Shown here: one piece after another, positions 43,028 through 63,310 of the stretch
How positions within the stretch are numbered: the first letter of the stretch is position 1
Layout: each line of letters starts with the position of its first letter
Source: Plumapathes pennacea
Taxonomy: Eukaryota; Cnidaria; Anthozoa; Antipatharia; Myriopathidae
Length of the DNA: 64,000 nt
Reading direction: 5' to 3'
Assembly (NCBI GenBank): GCA_964036295.1
Contig: OZ038473.1
Location: 1,433,501-1,497,500, forward strand
The notes under the pieces: generated by a model
The model's input: only the letters and a program-made list of their open reading frames with translations
Databases searched by the model: none
What the model was told of the DNA's origin: nothing
Made by a program: the position numbers and the translations under genes

Positions 43028-43440
43028 TATAATAAGGCTTAATGTTTAATGTCAATAGTCTAGTTTCCTACACTAATACAAAGTGGGTCATATTAATAAT
43101 GTCTCTTTGGACAGTGCCAAACTTTCTACCTATGAACCTGGGAATAAGAATGACGTCACATGCTTTTCTTAGCTGTCCAACTGAAATTGGTAACCAGGTC
43201 GCGGGAACATAGCGGCGAGAAAATATAGAGATTTCGAACGCAGAAAAGCCTCGCTTTCCTTCATCGTATGACACTGCACTTTGGTGAGGTTTAATGTAGG
43301 GCTTTATAATCCGATTTGGCCGAAAAAATGAAGATCGTAATCGCACTTTATGGACCCCCCGAATATGAACGTTTGTAGTGCCTTACTCAACTGAGTTCAT
43401 GCGGTTGAATAAGAGCTTCATGATCCCAAGAAAACAATAC

Positions 43441-46400
43441 CTGATCAGAAATGGAAGTCAGCAACTGCTCCAACTCACGCTCGATCTGATCGAAAGTGGG
43501 TCGTCCCTTAGGGTTGTTCCGCCAGCAGTCCAGCATCAAATCGTAACTGTGAGTTTCAGAGGACAATTCAAACATGACACAATCATCGCCATCGTCGTCA
43601 TACACAATGATTAAGAGAATTTGTATTTTGAGTTGAGAGTAAAAAGATTAATTCAAGTTCTCGCCTGCTTATATAACTCAACAGTGAGTAAGGCTTGGCT
43701 ACATCCAAATAAATAGTCACTTACACTTCTGGTTCACATTTGCTTGGAGATTCCATCCGATAGCCGTTCCTTAGAAGAGTGAAAAGCTTCTCAACTTCAA
43801 CACCCGGATATGGGGTTCCACCTGCAACCAAAACAGATCGAGCTATTAAGATAACCAGTAGTGCTATCAATATCATGCAGCACTAACATCAACAGCAACA
43901 TTATCATCATACACCATCATATCATCAACACACCATCAACATTACCAATCGATCGTCAAGACTATCATACAATCAACATATCATTACCAACTGTCTCGTC
44001 TATCACTATATACCAATCATCCCCACCACCACAATAATCATCATCATCACCACCACCGTCATCCCGTCTATCACCATATACCAACCACCGCCAAAATCAT
44101 CACCACTGTCTCCACCTCCACCACAATCATCACCATCATCATTACTAATATCACCCCCATCATAATCACCACCACCACCAACATCATCATCAATCACGAT
44201 CACCATCATTACCACCATGCATAAATGCATTTTATCTCTTTTAAGTTTGTTTTTAGTTTAATTTCGGTTAATATATACACATATTTGCTTACCCATCGTA
44301 AATATCTCCCATAGTAGAACTCCGAAAGACCAGCTACAGGAAGGATATACAGAACACAGTCAAAGTCTGGATATTTCAAAGTGTACAGAAAAGTTAAAAT
44401 CAGCAAAATGACTTCCAAGCAACCGAAACACGACTTTCTTGTGGAACGAGCCCTTCGGTTGCAAAACTTACACGTCACTCTGAACAGTATACTGCTGGTC
44501 AAACAAAGCTTCAGGGGGGAGCCACTTGACGGGAAGACGGCCCTGAAAAACAACAACAACAACGACGACGACAACAACTTTAACTGCGGTACAAAAATCC
44601 TTCGTAGAAACTGAAGGCATCGCTATAAAGTGGTATCTGTAGTAGTCTTCACTGGAAGCACAATTATTTTTCTAACCTGACAACACCTTGCATTCCATAG
44701 GAACATCCGCGTTCAATATTTACGTTTACTATGAGTGATGCGCCGCGTATTGCACAAGTTGGGCACCGATGAAATTTAGGCCAGTTCCCTAACTCAGCTT
44801 TCGAAAGTCCAACATTACCCAAGAATACTCCCGAACAATCATCCAAAACATGCGCTAGACGTTAGTTCAAGATATTCCCACTTTACGCATTTCTCATTTA
44901 ATCATCCAGTTGAGCACTGTTGATAATGCCCCACATGGGTAGTGCAGAACGCCCGGAAAGTCACCAGAATCACTAAAATCACTTACATGGCTGGTTTTTC
45001 TGTAGTAATCCGCTTCTCTTAGGTTTCTTGACAGACCAAAGTCAGAAATCTTCATCACATAGTCTGTCGCCACTAGGATATTTCTTGCAGCAAGGTCGCG
45101 ATGAATACACTGTGGAAACAACCAATCACAAAGGCTGTTGTAAGAAAACATCTTCCAACCAACCTGGGCCCGGTTTTTCGAAAGTCGATTAAGCTAATCC
45201 AGGATTAACGAAATTCTTTCTCTCGACCTCTCTGCCAATATACTGCAGGATTTTGTTCGAAGATGGATTAAAAAGCTTGTTCCAGCTTACAACGTTATCA
45301 AGAAAGTTGTTGTTGGACGCAACTTTCACGTTTTTAGGCTTATAAATGACAAGGAAGTTTACACCTAATCCAGGATTAGCCTAATCGTGCTTCGAGAAAC
45401 TGGGCCCAGAAGCCAAAGTAATTTGGCTAAACTTAACTGAACCAATCAGAAAACCGTACAAAACGCAATGCCAAAGCACAGTGTCGCCAGGCGACTAAAA
45501 CGACATCATTCTATTCACAATAATATTGAAATTCACGACACAATTGAGAAGATAGCAATCGGGTTCTTGCAGCTGTTCCTGACTGGCCAAGAACACTGCG
45601 GCTAAACTTAACTGAACCAATCAGAAAACCGTACAAAACGCGACGCCAAAGCAATCACCTAAACGACTATATCGGCTCAAAACGAGCATCATCCTCGGAG
45701 ACCCAGGGGCTGATCGTGAGGCGGGAGACAAAAAGCAGCGAGCGGACAGGGGGAGATATACACATAAACCTATTTTATGTGCCCCAGCGCACGTGTCGGA
45801 AATGTAATCGAATTAGACTTTTCTTTCCAACCAAGATAAATGCACTGCAAAGATGCTGTGCTGTTTTACGTCATTACACAAATCTAACGTTCAGTCTGCT
45901 GTCAAACCTAATATGATATTCTAAACAAGTTGGAAAGGGCGCCAAAAAAAAAAATTAAATAAATAAATACCGGGACACAAGGGACTATTACAGAATTATT
46001 GTACTGCTGCATCATGGGAATTATATAGTACCTTCTTCGATGACAAAAACACCATTCCTCTCGCTACTTGAAACGCAAAGGACACCAGGTCTTTCGTTGT
46101 CACTATAGTGTGTGTCTGATAACATTTGGAATCGGAGGGTCTATGCTTTCTGAGAAATTCCCTCAGGTTCCCATGGGGTGCGTAGTCCACTACAAGCAGG
46201 ATTGGACCTGAAAACACAGCCATACAATTTCTCTCAACCTTCCAAGAAGAAATAGTGTAAGTGATGTAGTGAGAATTGATGGTTGAATCAGCTTTCATCT
46301 GAGCAAGGTATGAAAAGCCAAGTTCATCTTACTGTATGATATATTTCTGGTAAAAAACTTAAGGAGAAAATTGAAGTTGAGAGAGGAATCAAGTTGCAGT

Positions 46401-49400
46401 GTTACCAGGCTTGACGAGGCAGTACAGAATTGATTTATCCAGACATCACATTTCAAGGAAAAATTGCATTTTTAGAGCTGCCTACACATTTTCCCCGAAA
46501 ATCTGCGTATGCATGCACATCTTAAAACATCCAAAAGACCCAACCTTACAACGTTTCATTATACTCTGAGAACGTGGGCACTGATGATTTTTTGCTGGAA
46601 CCATTTTCCTTACTCAGCCTTCACAAGTTCAAGACCAAAATTACTCGCGAACAATCGTCAAGAACAAACGCTAGCCCGGAAACGCGGGCATTCATTGTAT
46701 TCATTCTTTTGACGCATTTTTGAGTGTGCTCCGCATGAATTTACGTAAAACCACATCAAGCAGCGCGATGTCTGTTTCTCTGATGAATACAACACGTAGT
46801 AAAACCTGGCACGAGCAACTGCATGAACTTCGTCTGTAAATTGCCACACTCACCGCCTACAGTGCAAGTTCCAATTAAATTGACGATGTTCTTGTGATTT
46901 CCAATCTCTTTTAGTGTCTCTATTTCAGCGACTAAGTCGACAAGATCAGAATCCCCAGCATTTTCTGCAATTAAACAGTTTTTGTTAGATTTTACATTTA
47001 CAGAGAAACAAGTGAAAATCGGCAAAGACCAAATCTGCATGCTGTCCGTCCGCCTTAGAGAGAGTTAACTGTATTCTTCTTTCTTGTTTCATTTTGCAAC
47101 CAAACCTTTCTTTCTTTCAAGTGTATAACTATTAATCTTGAAAAGCGTCCCACGGATAGTTTTTAGATAGGTACAGTGTACAAACATTTATATTTACAAG
47201 AATAACAATTTTCCATCAGTATAATCCACTGACCTTTAAGCATCTTTACTGCTACAGTACATTCTTGCGGCATGCCTGGAAGACCAAATGCTGTAGCTCT
47301 GCTAACTGCACCAAATGCTCCTTCTCCAATCTGTTCCTTCATCAAGAGGCAGCTCCTGTCGATCTCCCACTTCTCATCAACTGGATAATCTGGTAGTTCT
47401 AAACATGAGAAAGATTATGCTTCAACATTATGGTACTTTAATTTGGACAAAAATCAAATATCAGAATTCGCAGCTACTGTAAGGGGTGTCCCCCTGTAAG
47501 AGTGAGTATATGTTTGAAGGGTAATGTGAAGAAAACCTAGTGATCTGGCAGTCTGTTGCAACACCATTAATTCAACTAATTCCATAATATTTTAAAGCAA
47601 ACATACCATCCGTATATGAAAACTCAGTGATAGCAGAAATGGCTGATGTATTCGAACAAAGTGGTGATCTGGTGGTGCTGCCATTTCTTGCTTTCAACAG
47701 TGGTGCTGAGGAACCTATAGAGCTTACTGTTGATGTCTCGGACCCAAATCTTTCACGACGAACATTGGGTCTATGTTCAATGTCTGGAAGATTGAAGGAT
47801 GGATTGGCTATGCTGGGTGGAGGCTGCTCCATGTAATGGTATTTGTGGTGGCCTTTCAACCAAAGAATTATTCCAGAAATGATCAGGATAGTAGCAAGTA
47901 AGGCAAAGACAATAACAACTGCTAGGATTTTGTCACTGATCCTTTTACTTCCACCGTGAACAAGATCTGAAGATGGACCTGCTGGTAGAGTGGACGCTGT
48001 TGATGATGGACTTCCTGATGATGCAGTTACAACAAGAAAACAAGGATGTGAGTATAGCACTACAAACAGTGTATAATTATGCATCATTTTGTAGACATAG
48101 GTCTGGGCCCGGTTTTTCAAAGCACGATTAGGCTAATCCTGGATTAGGTGTAAACTTTCTTGTCATTTATAAGCCTGAAAATGTAAAGATTTTGTCCTGC
48201 AACAATTTCCTTGATACATATTCAGCTAAAACAAGCTTTTTAATCCATATTTGAACAAAACCCTGCATTTTATCGGCAAAGAGGTCGTCAGACAGAATTT
48301 CGTTAATCCTGGACTAGCTTAATTGGCTTTTGAAAAACCAGGCCCTGGTAACTTGCAAGAATCAAATTTTTGAATCAAATCAGAAACCTAGTAACCCACC
48401 CAACCCCATTCTCCAATAATGATATTCACCTCGTACTTCATCCAATAATCTTTATATGTCATAATCTCATACCACATGCCTTGTCTAAGCCTGTTCCAAC
48501 CTCATGTCCCACTTCAATCATGCCAGGAACCCCATATACCCATCCCATGCCCACCCATTGCACATGGATTGCATGCCCTGGGCCTCTGTCATTCCCACAA
48601 CCCTATCTGGAACTATGTCAGTCCTTGGCAAGAGTTACCTTGAACGTACAGTCATATAGCCACTCACCAGAATTAGAGGTAGGTTTCTCAGACACAGAGA
48701 GAAACACACTCTTGAAGTCTCTTCCATAATTGCCACAAATGACACAGCCATATAGCCCTCGATCATTTTCTGTCAGATTAAAGATTGTGAAACTCGAAGC
48801 ATGTAGGTCAACATTATGAATAGGTTTGGATTGAATCTTGTACTTGCTGTTGTTGCCTTTATGAGGAATAACTTGAAATGATCCATTGTCAAGATCAACT
48901 TGCTGGTGAGGATAGGAACTCGGTAATTCATCCCATCTAATCCAGTCAAAGTATGGGACAAGTGCGTAGATATTACTCTCAACACAGATCATGGTGAGGT
49001 TTGAACCAACTGTGCCAAAGTAAGTCGAGTTCCCAATTATTGCCCTAGGAAAATATTTCCCCTGGGAACCTGAAATAATAAGAAAAAAGTAAAACTAGAG
49101 CAATGTTCCAATTTACTGTCAATTTGCTCACTGCATGGTGCTGCCATCTCAGATTCAAAGCGAGGCTAACCTGGCACAATATTTGCCAGACATATCCCTC
49201 TAAAGCACCATGGTGTCCTCAGAGGAGATGCACATGTTTCATTTGAGGAGTTACGTATACAAATTTCCAAGGTAACTTTCTTATTTTTTGCTAGGTCAGC
49301 CTCATTTTGAAGCTTGCCATTTTCTGTGCATAGAGCGCATTGTAACTTTCTCAGACTATACGCAGTCATTGTGCATTAGCGGCGCAACAATTTCCCTTAA

Positions 49401-51061
49401 CTCTGCACCATATATCAACTCAACTGAAAACAATCAAAACAGTAAAACAAACATCGTAATTTACAATCCAAAACATTTAGCCCCAAATGCCAAGGCAGGA
49501 ATGTCAGCAAAATGATATCACATTTTTAGTATAACGCACAGTATGATATCATAAAACAAATATTTATATATTATTCATTATTAATAATAACATCTGTTCA
49601 TTAGTTGTTATTATAATTACACCCCAAAAGCACTGTATGTTGCTGTGAGTTTGCAAGAGATGAGGGACCCTGCCTCAGTCTATATTTATCCATAACTTCT
49701 AACAAAGTCAGTGAATAGAAATGTTGTGACCGTGGAATTAATAAAAGTTGAATAATTTCTTGATGCAGGTGCACTGTCTCTTCAGAAATACTGATGGGGA
49801 TTGTGCAAGCCATTGTAATCATGTGGTCCTGCATTATTATGTGAGGGCCTAGATGGGGTTTACTGTTAAGTGTTATGGGCCTGAATATTTTACTGTTAAG
49901 TGTTATGCAGACCCCCCCCCCCCCCCATATCTAGGCCCTCTTATGTTGATACATAATAACAATATGGATGCTGAATTACATAGTGGGGTGGTGTGTTGTT
50001 CAAATCAAGAAAAAAACTAATGGATCATATTCTTCAGAGTTCACTTGACAAGTTAGAACAAAAATTAAACCAAATTACATATTTTTGTGTGATTGCATGT
50101 TATCCACTAGAACATTGGAACCATCCTAATTATAAATTATTCTGCAATTTAGCTAATTTCCGAGTGCATCTCCCACACAGATTAGGCAAACAATGACAAA
50201 GCTCTTAATGAAATGTCATTTTCCTTTTAAACTTCTTGACACTGAGGGATTTTTGTATCTTTTTGCAGGTGTCTTGCGTGCAACTGAAATTAAATATTAA
50301 AACATTCAAAGTGACAAACTGACATATCTCAGAAACCACACCAACCTAGGAATACAACTTCAAACCATTCCGAAAAGAATTTATAGCTTCGAAGCTTTTC
50401 TAGCCACGAAATTCTGCGCAATCACATATAAACGATCGAGCAGTTGTCGCTCTTCCAGAACAAATTAAGTCAGTTAATGTGAGCGTTTGTCAATTTCGAA
50501 CCCACACAGAGTGTTTGCATTTGTCTGGCAGCCTTTGAGCAACATGTTTTGTTCTTGATGTTTGGTCAGTTTTAGGGGTTATTGGTACACGGCTCGGACG
50601 ATATTTGAGCAGCTGATAAATGACTTCGGATTCTCGTCGCAAAGTAAACGCAGTTTATCTTACACAAGTAAATTAAATCCCATGAGCACACAGCTAGCTG
50701 TCCGTGCGGCGATGTCGCCGTTGGCGTAATGAACCTCGTGAAAACCGTAAGGTTCTGAGACTTCGCAACAAGAGGCAAATTAATTTAAAAATATATCTGC
50801 GCGCCTAATTCTGGTAATTGTCTGTAACATACTCACAGTTTTTGAATCTTGGCTCTCGCGTGCAGTGTTCATAAGTTCCTTTTGGCATACATTCACGCTC
50901 GGCTCGCTCTGTGAGAAGAAACACCGCGGCAAAACAGTATGTTTAATATAACGAAGATTCCGTGAAGAAAAAAAACAAGGGGATCTAACTTGCTTACCTT
51001 TGCCGATAGACACGTTCGACATCGTCACGAGCACACAAGCAATCGCCGTCAAAATTTGCAT
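43441..51061 (-). CDS. FGFR-like receptor tyrosine kinase, paralogue A
   Basis: A single-pass receptor kinase. Exons (minus): 51061-50998, 50908-50837, about 49423-49171, 49069-48668, 48014-47607, 47398-47234, 46964-46854, 46207-46032, 45109-44987, 44542-44472, 44333-44293, 43821-43725, 43546-43441. The start encodes a signal peptide, then a Cys-containing N-terminal region, one Ig domain (49069-48668 exon) and a membrane helix ([20 protein letters not shown]). The kinase has [21 protein letters not shown] and paired Tyr in EADYYRKT, and closely follows FGFRs ([32 protein letters not shown]). The APE motif is PPE. The 49423-49171 exon needs a one-base correction to stay in frame. The final C-terminal exon was not found; read-through would stop at 43387. 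Ligand unknown. Confidence 0.85.
43890..44215. repeat. Imperfect ATC/ACC-rich microsatellite block
   Basis: Long stretch of catcat, caccac and tatacca motifs in an FGFR-like A intron. The Asp/Gly-rich open frame on the other strand is an artefact. Confidence 0.8.
45166..45407. mobile_element. GGGCCCGG-ended TIR element, copy 2 (reverse orientation)
   Basis: Begins GGGCCCGGTTTTTCGAAAGT and ends CTTCGAGAAACTGGGCCC; same family as 30034-30274, inverted. In an FGFR-like A intron. Confidence 0.8.
45426..45655. repeat. Direct repeat, about 50 bp, two copies
   Basis: Sequence starting gctaaacttaactgaaccaa and running through cgtacaaaacgc to gccaaagca appears near 45426-45480 and again near 45600-45652, about 173 bp apart. 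Confidence 0.75.
46210..46385. mobile_element. TTAA-type TIR element fragment
   Basis: Shares tagtgagaattgatggttga, gatatatttctgg and aaggagaaaattgaagttga with the other copies; both ends are decayed. It abuts the 46207-46032 kinase exon. Confidence 0.65.
48105..48346. mobile_element. GGGCCCGG-ended TIR element, copy 3
   Basis: Begins GGGCCCGGTTTTTCAAAGCA, ends TTTTGAAAAACCAGGCCC. Same orientation as copy 1. It lies about 90 bp from the membrane-helix exon of FGFR-like A. Confidence 0.8.
49843..49940. mobile_element. Short TIR element with 6-bp target duplication, copy 2
   Basis: GAGGGCCTAGATGGGG at the left, ATCTAGGCCCTC at the right, flanked on both sides by TTATGT (49837-49842 and 49941-49946). 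98 bp, internal GTTAAGTGTTATG repeats and a poly-C run. Family of 6298-6549. Confidence 0.88.
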
Positions 51062-51140
51062 CCCGCCGTTAAAAGGTTTGGTGTTTCAAAATTAAGGCAA
51101 TTATTGAAGTACTACAGCGATCAAATGAAACGGCCTCAGC

Positions 51141-51148
51141 CTTTTATG
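51141..51148 (-). promoter_or_regulatory. TATA-like box of FGFR-like gene A
   Basis: The minus strand reads TGCATAAAAGG about 80 nt upstream of the ATG at 51061, the same spacing as in the metalloproteinase gene. Confidence 0.45.
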
Positions 51149-51249
51149 CACGGGGAACACGTACCCCGTCCAAGACTTTGACTGACTGACCCATTCGTCA
51201 TCAAGGTCACGCTTCAATGAACACTGGAGTTGAATATTAACAAATAGCT

Positions 51250-54200
51250 GTCACCCACTCGATTGAGTGCGTGTGTATGTTTTTGCAGTCAATTCCCACA
51301 AGGCGTTCGTTTCCGCTAAACGACTGCGCGCGACTGTTTTAATATCGGCGAGATTGCTTTTGAGGTGGTATGTCACTCAAAAGATAATTATTAGGGCATT
51401 CACGATTTTTCACCTTTTATTGGCTATTCTTGTTTACGAACTGTTTAAGGGCGGGGCGTTACCATTCAGATACATCCATATGTATCTCGACACTTCTAAA
51501 CTGCTGTTTCTAATGCGAGACTTAATCAGAAAAACTGATACAAATACAGACGCACCTGGCTTTCTCACAGGTGATCGTTTCCTAAATGGACCAGCGTATA
51601 TTGAAACTGGGATAGCTTCTCTCCGGCTGCAGCAAAATTTTATCGTGTTTGAACTCAACGGACATGCTTCGGATATTTTTCCGCCCGTGTTCTCCGTCTC
51701 AGTCCGGGTAACACACGATACTTTTCCGTTTTCAGCCTAGAGTCGTATTGGGATAACAAACATTTTAGGATTACGCTTGTTACGACTTCTTCTACTCGCT
51801 CGCGGTCTAGTATTTTCGTCGAGAACAGAAAGATTGGCGGGGTCCCTTCCAGGCGGCAAGCAGGAAAAATGATTGTGCACGAACACAGGAAACCCACGGA
51901 TAAAAACAGGTTTCCACCGGTTTAGAGACAAGTCAGAATTTTTGAAATCTTCAAACTTTGGACTGACCAAAATCTCAAAATATTCGATGTTTTTTTTTTT
52001 TTTTTCCGGTGATCGAGCATGTTCCCGCAGCCACGCCCCTAGAAGCACGTGGCTTCAAGCTTCGATGCTCACAGATGTTGTATGTCAAGTCTCCTGTCTT
52101 CTTTTTCTTTCGCTTCACCGCGAAGTTTGGTTTATCCCGATTCTTTGCCCTTTTTTTTTCGAGAGGAAGACGGAAAAGATTGCTTTTGCGGTTTCTTATT
52201 CCGGCTGACGTCGAACCTGCGATATCCGACGCTAAAAGACGCCCTCAGGCGGAACTCACAAACAAACTCAACATCGTGTATGCGCCACACTCGCTACCAT
52301 CAACTCGTTTTTGCTTACTGAATGTTACTAAGGTCACGCGGGACTCTCCCGACCGTATCTCCCGCTCCCTCTCACTTTCAGCCCGCGCCTGTCATTCATC
52401 AGTTTCAAACGCGAGTTTTTCCGCCTTTATCAGTTACTTTTGAGTGAACGGTTCACTCGCTTTCAGCATGTATTTATCAATTAAACAGACTTCCATACAG
52501 ACTCTCATAAAGAAATGGACAGGGTGCTCGTCGCACCTCTTAGGGGTCAAAATCACGGGTTTTGGTACCGCTTAGGGTGCTCAAAACATCAAACGCCGAC
52601 ATTGTAATGTGACCGGGTTTGGAGCCAGATGAACCGTTGCCGTGTGAACATTCTGTAGTTGAGTGACGATTCCAAAACCGTCAGATGTACTGAATGACGG
52701 AACTCTGTTCACTGTGTAAACTCGGCAGATACACATGTCTAAATTTGATCGTTCTGAAATGTAATCAGGCGAGTGTTTTATTTGTCTACTTGAGAAGTTT
52801 TAAATTAAATTCGTCTTTGGCCTCAGACATCCGATCGAGAACGAGAGGAGCTCAAACTGTGTTAATGTCCGTGGTTCGTTCAACTGGGACGTTTTCCTCG
52901 TTCCCAGGGCTTATTAGATCGATCTCGGGTAGATACTGAAACATATGCTTCCGGTGTCCAGTTAAGTTCGACTCGTTTTTATGCTAGACGCATTTTTCGT
53001 CTGAGACGAATTAGACGTCTGTTAAGTGAGTCTTTCAGTTGCACAGACGCATAAGAATTTAAGTGCGTCTGCCCTGTTTTCCGTTTTTATACAAGACGAA
53101 TTAGTCGTCCGAGACGAATTAGTCGTCTGCAGTAGAAAAACGGCCAATGCGCGCCAAAACCGATCTCAGAGCAATTCGTTTATGGCTCAAATCAAGCTCA
53201 ATTACAGAGGATTTTGACTGGTTCCAAATACAATGTCCTTTGTTACAGAGTCCGAAGCACGTACAGACTAACGGAACATCTGCCCCTGCGATCACCTTAT
53301 TTTCGAGTCAGCGGTTATTGCGCGAAATAGAAAATGGCTGCCGACGATGTCAAATCCGCCTGATACCACATCAAATAGACAAATAGCTTTTCTACTCCTA
53401 GCTCTGTACAAATGAGGAATACTTGGTGAAAATCCAACCACTTCTCCAAATGGTCGAAGGGTGCATTAATTGATGTATGAAATGTATGAAAATTTGTCAT
53501 ATTCCGGCGATCGCGAAACTCCAATTTTAACGGAAAATTAAAGCTGAAGGTTTTATACATACCTTGTTGTGTATTTTCTTGCTCTTGTAGTGATTTCAGC
53601 CCGTTCCGCTTGACCTTTCATTCCTATTATTTCCCTTGGTTGAGTGCACGGTGACTGACTTCTTCGAGTCTGAGTGATTGCTTGGCACAAATGCGCGGGG
53701 AAACAAAAAGAAAAGCACTTAAAGTTGCTCATTATCGTTTTTATACTTTTCAGCTTCAGTTCTTCGTTGCAATATAGCAAGGAAATCCTACTTATCTTGT
53801 GCTGGAAGATCGCTGAATCGACGAACCTCGTCCCCAGGGGAGCTTACACAGAAGGCCCTGGGGAGAGTTGCCAATGCGGTTTGATTGCGGGCACGTGTTT
53901 TGAATGGTCGCTGCTGGAAAAGGTGAGAAAACTTCATTGATTTTCTATTGATAATTGAATATTATCCTTTCATAACTCGCCCCCCAAACTGTCGAAAATG
54001 CATAAAGTAAGTTGAACCCCCTGCAAGGTCTTTTTTTTTCGCCACACTAGGTTTTTGAAAACGGAATATAGTCTGGACGTCCGTTTTCGAGTCACCCGTC
54101 CACACTAATTCGTTTTCATATGAAAACGCATCCGTTTATGAAAGTCTCCACTTTGGGAAACGTTTTTGTCAAAGCGTATAAAAAGGCATGCGTTCAAATA

Positions 54201-55880
54201 AAAACTGATTGTGGACGTAGCCAAAATACATAAGGAAGCTTCCCGTAGCCTAAGCAATCTCCTTACTGTTAGAACCAGAATGAAACCCCCCCCCCCCTAA
54301 GCAAAAAAATTTCGCTTCTGCCTAACACCTTCTTGCCACCCCCACTCCAAACTAAAAGTTTTTTTCATTATATCCAATATAAACCATTACAGTTCAAATA
54401 CTTCACAGATCAAACTCAGCTGATATAGCCACAATGTTTAATACCTTGTTCCTAGATCGAGAAATATATGAATACATGTACATCTGTTTAAACATTTAGC
54501 ATGCAGCTAAAATTAACTCATTCAGGTCTATATAAATTTATTTTTTCCTATTTACACTACAAGTATCTTTTACCAGCTTCATTGGTGGCGCACAAGAAAC
54601 GTGTTTACGTTGTCCTTTAACATTTGCCGTGCAGATTAAAACTGACATATCCCACACTTCAATGCTGGCCAACTTCCAAAACAAATTCTTGGTTTGCAAT
54701 CAATTCCTAGAGACTTGGAATACAAAGGAATCGCAGCCATATTGGTTTCGAGTAAAAGAGAGGATAATGAGCAATCTTTTGTCAAAGTTCCTCCAACATG
54801 GTCACCTTCAGTTGCAAATGAATAATAGAAGCATTTACTACTCATTATTATGAATCTAGTTTTTCCAGATTAACACAGCGGTATAACAGCAACCAATCTA
54901 AAACCTGCTATAATCCCTTAGTACGTACAGTTGGAAATACAGTCATAAACTTCCCAGGATTGATTGACTTCTATTTTAAATCTCTTTCAGTTTGGCATCA
55001 GATATGTACATTATATAACTTGGTACAGGAAGTTGGCTTTCCACAGCTTGCTCAGCTCAGGTGATTAATTATGAATATTCTCATCACTCACAGAGTGATT
55101 TTCAGATGACTGTCATAACAAAACCAAAGTAAAAAGGCCATTTCTTCCCAATGCAAAACATTTTTAATGTAAATCAGTTTCACTCTGAAGTCATTTTCAT
55201 ACGAAAGGTTTTGCACTGGGTCTCACTTTAAACAGAGGCAACAAGCAAAATAATGGCCCATTACACTGCCATCACTGAGCTACTGTAACCTTTTGGGATC
55301 CAAACTGACGCTGACTCGCCAACCTGAGCACACTACCAACGTGTACAAACAAAACTAATTTGCAGCAATATGGTAGAATGTCACAGTGCCAATAGCCTGT
55401 ATTTCAAAAGTCCCAAAATAGACATGCACACTATCATTATGAAGCATGTATGACTTCCATGATATTATCATATTTTTATAGTTTAGAACTGCAAGCAGCT
55501 CCTTGATAAATCTGTTGGTACAGCCCAACATGTTCTTGTCTTGTGTCATTTTTGTGAAACTGGAAGCATGCATTTGGGTCACAAACTGACATCCTGTGGT
55601 AGCATAGAAAATTTTTCCCCCATGGCAATTCTGCAGCTGATGCACTGTAGGCCTTGTGTAGTGTTTTCCCTGCGCTGTGTTTGAAGCCGATGCAGCCCCA
55701 GAAATACACCATAACTTTAAATGGCATGGTACCGTAATGTGTTGTATGACATCACATTATGTGGTAAATTTGCATCACATCACAAAGTTCTGTCTCCCAA
55801 TATCCACTCATGTCAACATTGAGTTGTCTTTATATTGGTGGTGGCTTGATGCTCAATCAACTGGATTCTTATCCAAGAGA
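51250..55880. other. Intergenic region between the two kinase genes
   Basis: Several open frames of 70-157 codons on both strands overlap each other and show no domain. It contains a palindromic GACGAATTAGTCGTC repeat (52986-53131). No confident gene. Confidence 0.5.
52986..53131. repeat. Palindromic GACGAATTAGTCGTC repeats
   Basis: Near-perfect dyads at about 53095-53109 and 53112-53126, with a related gagacgaattagacgtctg at about 53002-53020. Probably part of a transposon terminus or small foldback. Confidence 0.55.
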
Positions 55881-55890
55881 CACCCTGTGA

Positions 55891-63310
<7,420 letters not shown>

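Noticed and set aside
44006..44230. Asp/Gly-rich open frame
   Set aside because: Translation of an ATC/ACC microsatellite block in an intron.
51267..51740. 157-codon plus-strand open frame
   Set aside because: No recognisable domain, overlaps several other open frames, and no supporting splice or polyadenylation context.
52009..52443. 144-codon plus-strand open frame
   Set aside because: Ser/Phe/Arg-rich composition with overlapping frames open as well; no domain or conserved motif.
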